Assembly (NCBI GenBank): GCA_021299335.1
Contig: JAJTGF010000010.1
Coordinates: 1-34,503 of the forward strand
Length of the DNA: 34,503 nt
From: Cryomorphaceae bacterium
GTDB lineage: Bacteria; Bacteroidota; Bacteroidia; Flavobacteriales_D; Crocinitomicaceae
Direction of reading: 5' to 3'
Below, piece by piece: positions 7,156 to 14,364 of the stretch. The translations under genes were made by a program, and so were the position numbers. Each line of letters starts with the position of its first letter. The stretch's first letter is position 1. Under the pieces are notes generated by a model that was given only the letters and a program-made list of their open reading frames with translations, was not told the origin of the DNA and did not search any database.

Positions 7156-7183
7156 ACCTGGAATTCCGTTCCAGGTTTTTTTA
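7156..7183 (+). terminator. Strong intrinsic terminator
   Basis: Perfect 9-bp stem AACCTGGAA (7156-7164) / TTCCAGGTT (7170-7178) with a 5-nt loop, followed by TTTTT. It ends transcription from gene 6716-7075. The T-tract overlaps the stop codon of the convergent nuclease gene (TTA 7181-7183). Confidence 0.9.
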
Positions 7184-9979
7184 TGTACAAAACTGACAGT
7201 AATTCGATTTTGGAGTATGCGTAAAGGGTACCTGTTCATCGAGTAAATCTTCTACAAGTGTCTGAACACCGTTATCGAATATACTCGGCACAATAGATAA
7301 ATCCGTGCTTTTATCCATGCAGAGCGCAAAATTGTCGTCTCGATTGATCAATGATTCTATGCGTGATTCGGCGGGTAAGTGACCGAAAGTTTCCTGAAAA
7401 AATAAAGAATAAAGACAAAGCTGGAGTGCATGCTTGGGCTTGGTCAGATTGGTATAGGCATCTTGCTTTTGGGACATTTTTACGTCGCTTTCAATGACTT
7501 TCCCCGATTTGTAATCAATGACACGGTATTGAGCAGCGCCAATCCTGTCGATGCGATCGATATAACCTACAAAGTGAATTGGAATTTGCTCTGGACCTAC
7601 TTGCACGGTGCGCGTGAGCTCAAAACGACCTTCTAATTGAATGATATAAAGCGGCTCAGAAAGTCCTTTGACAAACGCAAGTTCTTTGAGGAGCATTTGT
7701 TGGGTAAGGTCTAATGCCATTTCAAAACTCAATAGATTTTTACCGCGTTGAAAAAGCGCTTCGTTGTGATCAAAATACTTCATAAAATACTTGCGCAGTA
7801 CGTCAGGGAAGTCAGTGAGCATTTTGGCGATGTGTTGTTCATTTATGGGCCCAGGCGCGGGGGTGACCAACTTGCCTTCTTTGTCGCGGTGGGCATATGG
7901 AGTGAAGAGTTCTTCTAAGCAACTATGGATAAGCGAGCCAAACGTACTAGTAGCAATGTCTTCTTCAACCTCTTCTTCTTCGCCAAATTCAACCACATAC
8001 CGATAGTAAAAATCAAGTGGGCAATTGACATACTTGCGCAATGCAGATGCCGAAACATTTCCGGCTAGGTAAGTTTTAATACGGTTTTGTATGGCAGCCG
8101 TTTTCGGGATGAGGTTTTGATCGTTTTGTTGTTTGGCCGCAGGAATTTGATAGAAGTATTCTTTCCAGTTGACATTAGGATTTTGCTGTAGCCACTCCAT
8201 TTTGAGCTGCAATAGGTAGCGACTGCGCTCATGGCTACCCAAGACCTCGCTCGTAGAGGTGTAGGTAAAGATGAGTTCGCGCGCATGATGGAGCAACCGA
8301 TAGAAGTGCTGGGCAAAAAGACCTTGTTTGTCTCTGTTGTTGGGCATGCCAAAAGCGGCGCGAAGGTCCATTGGGATGATACTCTGAATGGGATTAGTGG
8401 GCGGTAATTTACCTTCATTCATGCCGAGTATGTAAATGCGCTGAAAGTCGAGTAGGCGTGTTTCTAAAAGTCCTGTGATTTGTAAACCATTGGTAGGGCT
8501 CCCCAAATAGGCCAGATTGGTGCGGGTCCAGTGCTGATAAAACAATTTTTTGAAACTGCTCAGCGCCATTTTTGGAAAGTCCGCGTCGAGGTAAACTTCA
8601 AACTGACGGCAAGCTTGTTCAAAGGAAAGTAAGGCCGTGCGTTCAAAATCGTTTGATTCGGGAATGAGACTGAGCAATTGTCGGTTCAGTTGGCGCAGTT
8701 GCTGAAGCGCTTTTTGCCAGTTGCCCTCCCAATTCAGAGAGAGGTTTTGCAGGAATATCAGCGTGGTGCTCTCTAATTTCAATTGGCCGACATTTTGAAA
8801 AACGCGGTTATTTTTGATCGTTTCGTATTCTACCGCAGCGAGCTGGCTTTGCTGTTCTTGGTTAAATGCCAGCGTGGTAAATGCGTGGTGGCAAAAGCGC
8901 TGAAGGTCTTTGTAGTAGAGCGCCTTGGTTTTGAATTTGAGTTGGTTTTCTTGGAGCTGAAAACAGAGATCTACCCAAGTGCGCACTGGTGTTTGGTCGA
9001 GCGGTAGCCCCAACGTAATATTGGCCTGCCCAACAATTTTGGGAATGTTGCGAATAGCAGCATGAACCAAAGCTTCGTCCGCGAGCAACACAAGTACTTC
9101 GCTCCAGTCTTGAACAGGATTTTCGAGGAGTTCTGTAGCTAAAACCTTTACCTGACCAATGTGCTGAGCACACTCAATCACTTTTACGTCGTAAGGAGCT
9201 GTTTGGAGTGATTTGGGCAGGTTCTCGGGAATTTTTTGTCCAAATTCCTGTAGATTTTTGCGTTGAAAATGCCCCGCTTCGTGGAATTTATTTTCGAGAT
9301 AATAATGGTCGGAGTCGATGATGAATTCAGCCTGCTTTTTGTCGATTAAATAGCTGATGATCCGCTGTTCTGCGGCGGAAAGTGCATTGAACCCAACAAA
9401 CATATAATGCATTTGCGCATCAAAATACTGTGCAGGATTTTCTGCGAGTTGCCGGTAGGCCTGTGCTTTGCTACAAGACTTGCGCGCTTTTAAAATTTCT
9501 TGCAGTCCGGCATGTAATTTGGGAATCAGTTCCCAAAATTGCATGAATTTTTTTTGTGATGCCGAGTAGCCTTCTTCGTCGATTTGCCAGCTTTCGAGTG
9601 CTTTGATGGAGGCTAAGTTTTGATAGAGTTGCCGATGATCGACTAAATAGCGATCGACGTCGTCAAAATCGGAAAGTAAGATTGGCCCCCAAGTCAGGTA
9701 ATCTTCAAATGGCAGCGCCTCCTCTTTTAAAACCTCTTGATAAACTCGGTAGAGCTGTAGTAATAATTGGGTAGGGTGCACGATGATTTTGTCGCTCAAA
9801 GAGCCAACCCATTGGTCGATAGTAAAGAGGTGAGGCGAAATCAGAGGCCCGCCGTTTGCTCGGTATAAAGCATTGGTGAGGTAGCGTTTGGCCCGATCAG
9901 ATGGCAGTAAAATAGTGAGGTTTTTCGGTGAAATCCCTTTAGAAAGAATTTGTTGCGCCAGTTGATCAAGGAATTTCAT
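7181..9979 (-). CDS. AddB-like PD-(D/E)XK nuclease protein
   Basis: 932 residues from the ATG at 9979; the upstream in-frame TTG at 10003 would overlap the previous gene and is less likely. The N-terminal half resembles an inactivated helicase core (no Walker A; P-S-D-R-A-K-R-Y-L at 25-33). The C-terminal nuclease domain has S-A-S-A-L-R-K-Y-V-N-C-P (643-654), the conserved His in F-G-S-L-I-H (685), G-Y-I-D-R-I-D (805-811), the catalytic I-D-Y-K-S-G-K (D822, K824), and Q-L-C-L-Y (853-857). This is the RecB/AddB nuclease layout, so a role in double-strand-break processing is likely. Cys653, Cys928 and Cys931 could bind an Fe-S cluster, but the protein ends one residue after the last of these, so a fourth Cys is not in the AddB position. 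It is downstream of TraB and hutI on the same strand, 16 nt after the TraB stop. Confidence 0.88.
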   Translation of the reverse strand: MKFLDQLAQQILSKGISPKNLTILLPSDRAKRYLTNALYRANGGPLISPHLFTIDQWVGSLSDKIIVHPTQLLLQLYRVYQEVLKEEALPFEDYLTWGPILLSDFDDVDRYLVDHRQLYQNLASIKALESWQIDEEGYSASQKKFMQFWELIPKLHAGLQEILKARKSCSKAQAYRQLAENPAQYFDAQMHYMFVGFNALSAAEQRIISYLIDKKQAEFIIDSDHYYLENKFHEAGHFQRKNLQEFGQKIPENLPKSLQTAPYDVKVIECAQHIGQVKVLATELLENPVQDWSEVLVLLADEALVHAAIRNIPKIVGQANITLGLPLDQTPVRTWVDLCFQLQENQLKFKTKALYYKDLQRFCHHAFTTLAFNQEQQSQLAAVEYETIKNNRVFQNVGQLKLESTTLIFLQNLSLNWEGNWQKALQQLRQLNRQLLSLIPESNDFERTALLSFEQACRQFEVYLDADFPKMALSSFKKLFYQHWTRTNLAYLGSPTNGLQITGLLETRLLDFQRIYILGMNEGKLPPTNPIQSIIPMDLRAAFGMPNNRDKQGLFAQHFYRLLHHARELIFTYTSTSEVLGSHERSRYLLQLKMEWLQQNPNVNWKEYFYQIPAAKQQNDQNLIPKTAAIQNRIKTYLAGNVSASALRKYVNCPLDFYYRYVVEFGEEEEVEEDIATSTFGSLIHSCLEELFTPYAHRDKEGKLVTPAPGPINEQHIAKMLTDFPDVLRKYFMKYFDHNEALFQRGKNLLSFEMALDLTQQMLLKELAFVKGLSEPLYIIQLEGRFELTRTVQVGPEQIPIHFVGYIDRIDRIGAAQYRVIDYKSGKVIESDVKMSQKQDAYTNLTKPKHALQLCLYSLFFQETFGHLPAESRIESLINRDDNFALCMDKSTDLSIVPSIFDNGVQTLVEDLLDEQVPFTHTPKSNYCQFCT

Positions 9980-9995
9980 AGACCTACTTGAATAG

Positions 9996-11216
9996 TTAAT
10001 CAAACCATACGTTCCCGAAAAAAACCGTTGGTCTATCGGAATGCATGAATTTGTGCCCGCCGTAGCATTTGATCACAGCAAAATAGTTGGTGCCAAATTG
10101 AATTTGAACGTAGTTCAAACCTTCGGGATAGGTATCTGATAAACCCTGGAAAACAACAGTCCCTCCGTCCAGAGATTTTTTAGTGATGGCAGCCCCTGCC
10201 GGCGGATTGATATAAATACTCGCGATTTCCTCTGCCGAAACTGTGGAATCTCTGAGCTGAATCGTGATTTCGAAGGTATTGCCCTGACCTAATTCTCTGT
10301 AGATGAGTACTTGAGAGCCATCCGGGAGTTTTTGTACATAAGGTTTGCCTGGGAATTTAGCGACCAAGCCAGAAATAGGATCGACCTGAATATATTCGGT
10401 TTGCTTCTTGAGAAATGCTTTGCTTTTTGGCGCTGGTTGGCTGAAAGTCCAGCGGACAGGTCTTACTTTAAAGCCACGGCCGCGAAGCAATTGTAACAAA
10501 CCTTCTTCGCCGCCTAGATGACCCGCACCAACCGCACAGAAAAAGGATTCTGGGGTTTTGAGCAGACCAATTAGTTTATCGAGCATTTGTTGATTGCGCT
10601 TGACAATCACCTCATTGTAGAGGCTGTCTTGCACCGAAAGGTATGATTTCATGAAGCGTTGCAAGGCATCGAGGTCTCCGCGGAGGTAGAGTTCGAGTAA
10701 TTTTTCTTGCGTAAATGCATTGATTTGGTTGTCGAGAATGCGGCGTTCACTGAGTTTGAATTCATTGGATAACGCATATTGATCTTCGAGTTTTTCGAGC
10801 GCTATGGTTTCTTTATCCAGTTGCAAACCAAGGATTTGAAAATAGGCATCTAGAAATTGAGGCATGCCGTCTTCGGAACCGTAAAGTGTTTGCGAGGTCT
10901 GAATCATGCTAGTGTAGGGCTTTCCTTTGTCGTCGATGCGGGTTTCAGGGAGTGTTTTGCGGGTATCCATAGTTGCAAAAAGACTATAGATGTCGGTTTC
11001 AAGAACAATTTTTTTGGCCTGTTCAAAGGCAACATAGACGCTATCCGAGAGCTCAAAGAGTTCGCGGTCATTGGCGTGGAGCGTACCGAACAAATAGGAT
11101 TTGACACCTAGTTTGGGGTTGCTGACTTCCCACAGTAATTCTTTGTCGAGTTCAATGAGTTGTGTCCGACCTAAATTGGAGCCAAAAAGTACAAGAAAAA
11201 GGAGAGCCAAACGCAT
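9996..11216 (-). CDS. TraB/GumN family protein
   Basis: 406 residues from the ATG at 11216, which opens a signal peptide (M-R-L-A-L-L-F-L-V-L-F-G...). The TraB domain shows Y-L-F-G-T-L-H (41-47), then R-N-x-x-M and V-G-A-G-H-L-G-G, with the two histidine/glycine motifs conserved in this metalloprotease-like superfamily. Activity has been suggested for eukaryotic relatives (TIKI); the bacterial role is unknown. After the domain there is an extra ~140-residue C-terminal region, probably beta-rich, that I cannot assign. It lies 14 nt after hutI, and within that gap is a perfect TAnnTTTG box 5 nt before the ATG, so it may have its own leaderless transcript in addition to read-through. Confidence 0.85.
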   Translation of the reverse strand: MRLALLFLVLFGSNLGRTQLIELDKELLWEVSNPKLGVKSYLFGTLHANDRELFELSDSVYVAFEQAKKIVLETDIYSLFATMDTRKTLPETRIDDKGKPYTSMIQTSQTLYGSEDGMPQFLDAYFQILGLQLDKETIALEKLEDQYALSNEFKLSERRILDNQINAFTQEKLLELYLRGDLDALQRFMKSYLSVQDSLYNEVIVKRNQQMLDKLIGLLKTPESFFCAVGAGHLGGEEGLLQLLRGRGFKVRPVRWTFSQPAPKSKAFLKKQTEYIQVDPISGLVAKFPGKPYVQKLPDGSQVLIYRELGQGNTFEITIQLRDSTVSAEEIASIYINPPAGAAITKKSLDGGTVVFQGLSDTYPEGLNYVQIQFGTNYFAVIKCYGGHKFMHSDRPTVFFGNVWFD

Positions 11217-11221
11217 GTACT

Positions 11222-11229
11222 CAAAGTTA
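11222..11229 (-). promoter_or_regulatory. Possible -7 box for the TraB/GumN gene
   Basis: TAACTTTG on the minus strand (TAnnTTTG) lies between the hutI stop and the ATG at 11216, ending 5 nt before the ATG. No good -33 TTTG is visible, so it could be chance. Confidence 0.4.
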
Positions 11230-11230
11230 A

Positions 11231-12463
11231 TCAAATAAAAATACGCTGAATGTGTTTTTCTGTATAGGCATAGGCTAAATAGGCCAAAGAAGGGATTTCG
11301 TGTGTCAGTAAGATGGGCGACTTTCTACCCAATGAGATTTTTCCGTGGGTTTCTTGCAATTCAAGCGCAGCGGCTGCATTGATGGTAAGTGCATTGATGG
11401 CGGCTTCTGGTGTCATTTTCATTTTGATGCAGGCCAAGGAAAGTACATTGAGAAGGTCATAACTTGGCGACGACCCCGGATTGAAGTCGCTTGCTAGCGC
11501 CACAACTGCCCCTGCCGCAATGAGTTCATTGGCTGCGCCATAAGGGATGGATAAAAAGTGAGAACAACCCGGCAGCAGGGTAGCCACGCAATTGCTATTG
11601 GCCAATGCGTCGAGGTCATTAGCAGCGATTTCTTCGAGGTGATCTACGGAGATGGCGCCTTTTGCAATAGCAGCGGGGACTCCACCGAGTACTGAAAATT
11701 GATTGACATGTACTTTTGGTTTGAGCCCGTATTTGGCTCCTGCATCCAAGATTTGTTCCATCTCGGCGGTGCTGAAGTAATTGCGTTCGCAGAAAACATC
11801 GATGTAGTCGGCGAGCTTCTCTTTGCCTATGATTGGCAGCATATCATGGATAATGCTATCGATATAACCTTGTCTATTCTCTTTAAATTGACTTGGAATG
11901 GCGTGTGCGCCTAGAAAAGTAGCCTTAATGGAAATGCCTGCATGTTGTTTGAGGCGTTGAATGACGCGCAACATTTTAAGTTCACCCTCCGTACTCAGCC
12001 CATACCCAGACTTTATTTCTAAAGCGCCTGTTCCGGCTGCTTTGATTTTTTGAACACGTGAAAGTGCTGCAGTGAAAAGCTCATCTTCAGATTGCAACTG
12101 TAATTTTTGTGCTGAATTGAGAATACCGCCACCTTTGGCAGCAATTTCTTCGTAGGTGAGGCCATTGATGCGGTCTACAAATTCTTCTTCTCGACTTGCT
12201 GCAAAAACGGTGTGTGTATGCGAATCGATGAATGCCGGCAAAACAAAGCAATTGGTAGCGTCAATGACTTCTACGTCGCGCCAATCGGTAATGCCTGGCC
12301 ATTCATCCATTGGGCCGTAGGCGATGACTTCGTTGTCTTCTAAGGCTAGGTAGGCATTTTCAATGACCGGAAGTTGGTTCATTTGCGCTCCACGCAGCTG
12401 ATCAGGTAGGTTTTCTCCGACCTGAACCAACCCTTTGATATTCTTGATAAATTGTTTGCGCAT
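11231..12463 (-). CDS. hutI: Imidazolonepropionase
   Basis: 410 residues from the ATG at 12463 (a GTG at 12475 would add four). HutI hydrolyses imidazolone-5-propionate to formiminoglutamate in histidine degradation. Metal-binding H-T-H is at 82-84. Further motifs are G-L-T-Y-E-E-I-A-A-K-G-G-G, K-S-G-Y-G-L, F-L-G-A-H-A-I-P, H-V-N-Q-F, S-V-D-H-L-E-E and L-A-S-D-F-N-P-G-S, all of the amidohydrolase fold. No hutH, hutU or hutG is in the window, so the pathway genes are dispersed here or lie elsewhere. It heads a minus-strand cluster with the TraB protein and the nuclease, an association with no obvious metabolic logic. The promoter region is shared divergently with yraN. Confidence 0.95.
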   Translation of the reverse strand: MRKQFIKNIKGLVQVGENLPDQLRGAQMNQLPVIENAYLALEDNEVIAYGPMDEWPGITDWRDVEVIDATNCFVLPAFIDSHTHTVFAASREEEFVDRINGLTYEEIAAKGGGILNSAQKLQLQSEDELFTAALSRVQKIKAAGTGALEIKSGYGLSTEGELKMLRVIQRLKQHAGISIKATFLGAHAIPSQFKENRQGYIDSIIHDMLPIIGKEKLADYIDVFCERNYFSTAEMEQILDAGAKYGLKPKVHVNQFSVLGGVPAAIAKGAISVDHLEEIAANDLDALANSNCVATLLPGCSHFLSIPYGAANELIAAGAVVALASDFNPGSSPSYDLLNVLSLACIKMKMTPEAAINALTINAAAALELQETHGKISLGRKSPILLTHEIPSLAYLAYAYTEKHIQRIFI

Positions 12464-12477
12464 ACGTATTTTCACTG

Positions 12478-12485
12478 TAAAGATA
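12478..12485 (-). promoter_or_regulatory. -7-like box for hutI
   Basis: TATCTTTA on the minus strand, one mismatch from TAnnTTTG, 14 nt before the ATG at 12463. It lies back to back with the yraN box; the region between the two ATGs is only 50 nt. Confidence 0.4.
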
Positions 12486-12500
12486 AGTGCAATTTCGACT

Positions 12501-12508
12501 TAATTTCG
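12501..12508 (+). promoter_or_regulatory. -7-like box for yraN
   Basis: TAATTTCG, one mismatch from TAnnTTTG, ends 5 nt before the ATG at 12514. If the start at 12535 is used instead, the leader would be about 22 nt. Confidence 0.4.
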
Positions 12509-12513
12509 TGCCA

Positions 12514-12894
12514 ATGGAAGAAAGAAATGCAGATATGAAGCACGATATCTTAGGCAAATGGGGCGAGGCCTATGCTTTAAAGCATTTGCTAGGTATTGGT
12601 TACGTACTCAAAGCCAGAAATTATAAATTCAACCGCATGGAGATCGATTTAGTCATGACCGATGAACAGACTTTGGTGGTGGTAGAGGTCAAGACGCGTC
12701 ACAGCGCAGAATTAGGCGAGCCCTGGCGAGCCGTCAATTTGGCAAAGCAAAAACAAATTATCCGCGTTGCCAATTACTTTACAAAAGCGATCCAATGGCC
12801 TGACGAAGTCCGATTTGATGTCATATCGATCGTGCACAACAGCAACCATACCGACCTCACACATATCCGAGATGCATTTGGCCCTAGGCCTTGA
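12514..12894 (+). CDS. YraN family endonuclease-like protein
   Basis: 126 residues from the ATG at 12514, or 119 from the ATG at 12535, which fits the usual family start just ahead of G-K-W-G-E better; I cannot decide between them. A GTG at 12487 lies inside the promoter region and is unlikely. Motifs: L-G-K-W-G-E-A-Y-A, A-R-N-Y-K-F...M-E-I-D-L-V, V-V-V-E-V-K-T-R (the D...ExK nuclease-like core) and V-R-F-D-V-I-S-I-V. UPF0102/YraN proteins have the Holliday-junction-resolvase-like restriction-endonuclease fold; their cellular role is not established. Divergent from hutI and convergent with lpdA, from which it is separated by only 2 nt. Confidence 0.9.
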   Translation: MEERNADMKHDILGKWGEAYALKHLLGIGYVLKARNYKFNRMEIDLVMTDEQTLVVVEVKTRHSAELGEPWRAVNLAKQKQIIRVANYFTKAIQWPDEVRFDVISIVHNSNHTDLTHIRDAFGPRP

Positions 12895-12896
12895 GC

Positions 12897-14294
12897 TTAA
12901 ACGTGTAACGCGCGGTCTGCAGTGGCGGCAAGCGCTGCTTCTTTGATGGCCTCAGAGTAGGTCGGGTGCCCATGACAAATGCGTGCAATATCTTCGGCCG
13001 AAGCACGGTATTCCATTGCGGTAACGGCCTCCATAATGAGGTCTGCAGCTCTTGGCGCAATCATGTGTACACCTAGAATTTCATCTGTCTCTTGATCAGC
13101 TAGAATCTTGACAAAACCGCTGGTGTCCATACTGGCTCTGGCTCGGCCCAATGCTTTAATTGGGAAAGAACCTGCTTTGTAGGCGCGTCCGGCTGTTTTG
13201 AGTTCTTCTTCGGTTTGCCCAACAGCGGCAATTTCTGGCCAAGTGTACACAACACCTGGGATCAGGTTGTAATTGATGTGTGGTTTTTGGCCGGCAATTT
13301 GTTCGGCAACAAAAACGCCTTCTTCTTCAGCTTTGTGAGCGAGCATGGCGCCGCGCACGACATCGCCAATGGCGTAAATGTGAGACACCACAGTTTGCAG
13401 GTGCTCATTGACTTCAATTTGTCCTCTTTGATTGATTTGCAAACCGGCTTTGTCTAAATTCAGGCCTTCGGTATAGGCCTTGCGACCAACTGCAACCAAG
13501 CAGTAGTCTGCTTCAAGTGTAATTTGCTCGCCTTTTTTGTTTTCTGCTGTAAGTACTACTTGTTTGCCGTTATTGACAACACCCAGTACTTTGTGCTCCA
13601 TATGGAACTTGAATCCTTCTTTTTTCAAGATTTTGGTGAATTCTTTCCCGATGCCCGCATCCATGGTTGGTAGGATACTTGGCGCAAATTCGACAACTTC
13701 AACGGCAGTGCCTAATCTAGCGTAAACCGAGCCTAATTCGAGGCCAATTACACCTCCGCCAATAACCAACATTTTCTTTGGTATTTCGCTCATGTTGAGC
13801 GCTTCTGTGGAGGTGATGATGCGCTTTTTATCGGGTTCCATGCCGGGGAAGTAATTGGGCTTGCTTCCGGTTGCAATGATGATGTTTTTACCGCTAATTT
13901 GGATGCTTTGCTCGCCTTTGATTTCAATGGTGTGGGCATCAATGAAGCTCCCGACACCTTGATAAACGGCAATCTTATTTTTATCCATCAAGAACTTGAC
14001 ACCTGCACAGGTTTGAGACACTACTTCGTTTTTTCTAGTAATCATTTGGGCAAGATTTGCCTTGAGACCCTTCACCTCGATGCCATGCGCCGAAAAATTG
14101 TGTTGGGCATTGTAAAAATGCTCAGATGAATCGAGTAATGCTTTGGAGGGAATACAGCCTACATTGAGGCATGTTCCGCCCAAAGTGCTGTATTTTTCAA
14201 TCAAAGCTGTTCTGAGCCCAAGCTGAGCACAACGCAAAGCAGAGACGTATCCGCCAGGTCCAGAACCAATTACTACCACATCAAAAGTTTCCAT
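12897..14294 (-). CDS. lpdA: Dihydrolipoyl dehydrogenase
   Basis: 465 residues. E3 flavoenzyme that reoxidises dihydrolipoamide in the 2-oxo-acid dehydrogenase and glycine-cleavage complexes. FAD-binding G-S-G-P-G-G is at 10-15. The redox-active disulfide is Cys42/Cys47 in G-G-T-C-L-N-V-G-C-I-P-S-K. The NAD site is V-I-G-G-G-V-I-G-L-E, and the catalytic dyad is His443/Glu448 in H-P-T-Y-S-E. All catalytic residues are present. No E1 or E2 genes are nearby, which is common in Bacteroidota. It has the best-formed promoter of the window (14310-14340), consistent with a well-expressed monocistronic gene. Confidence 0.97.
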   Translation of the reverse strand: METFDVVVIGSGPGGYVSALRCAQLGLRTALIEKYSTLGGTCLNVGCIPSKALLDSSEHFYNAQHNFSAHGIEVKGLKANLAQMITRKNEVVSQTCAGVKFLMDKNKIAVYQGVGSFIDAHTIEIKGEQSIQISGKNIIIATGSKPNYFPGMEPDKKRIITSTEALNMSEIPKKMLVIGGGVIGLELGSVYARLGTAVEVVEFAPSILPTMDAGIGKEFTKILKKEGFKFHMEHKVLGVVNNGKQVVLTAENKKGEQITLEADYCLVAVGRKAYTEGLNLDKAGLQINQRGQIEVNEHLQTVVSHIYAIGDVVRGAMLAHKAEEEGVFVAEQIAGQKPHINYNLIPGVVYTWPEIAAVGQTEEELKTAGRAYKAGSFPIKALGRARASMDTSGFVKILADQETDEILGVHMIAPRAADLIMEAVTAMEYRASAEDIARICHGHPTYSEAIKEAALAATADRALHV

Positions 14295-14309
14295 CTGTCT
14301 ATTTTTTTA

Positions 14310-14340
14310 CAAATTTACTGTTTGTACACGAACAACCAAA
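14310..14340 (-). promoter_or_regulatory. Consensus promoter for lpdA
   Basis: On the minus strand TTTG (14337-14340), exactly 19 nt, then TAAATTTG (14310-14317): a perfect Bacteroidota -33/-7 promoter. The -7 box ends 15 nt before the ATG at 14294. It interleaves with the divergent promoter at 14321-14352. Confidence 0.8.
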
Positions 14341-14352
14341 GCCTTAATTTTG
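14321..14352 (+). promoter_or_regulatory. Promoter for the PKD/T9SS gene
   Basis: TTTG (14321-14324), a 20-nt spacer, then TAATTTTG (14345-14352), a perfect TAnnTTTG. It ends 12 nt before the GTG at 14365. It physically overlaps the lpdA promoter on the other strand. Confidence 0.65.
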
Positions 14353-14364
14353 CGTTGTAACGCT

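Noticed and set aside
11231-12463. Histidine-utilisation (hut) operon
   Set aside because: Only hutI is present; the neighbouring genes are not hut genes.
12487-12513. Earlier GTG start for yraN
   Set aside because: It would place the promoter box inside the coding region and extend the protein beyond the family's usual N-terminus.
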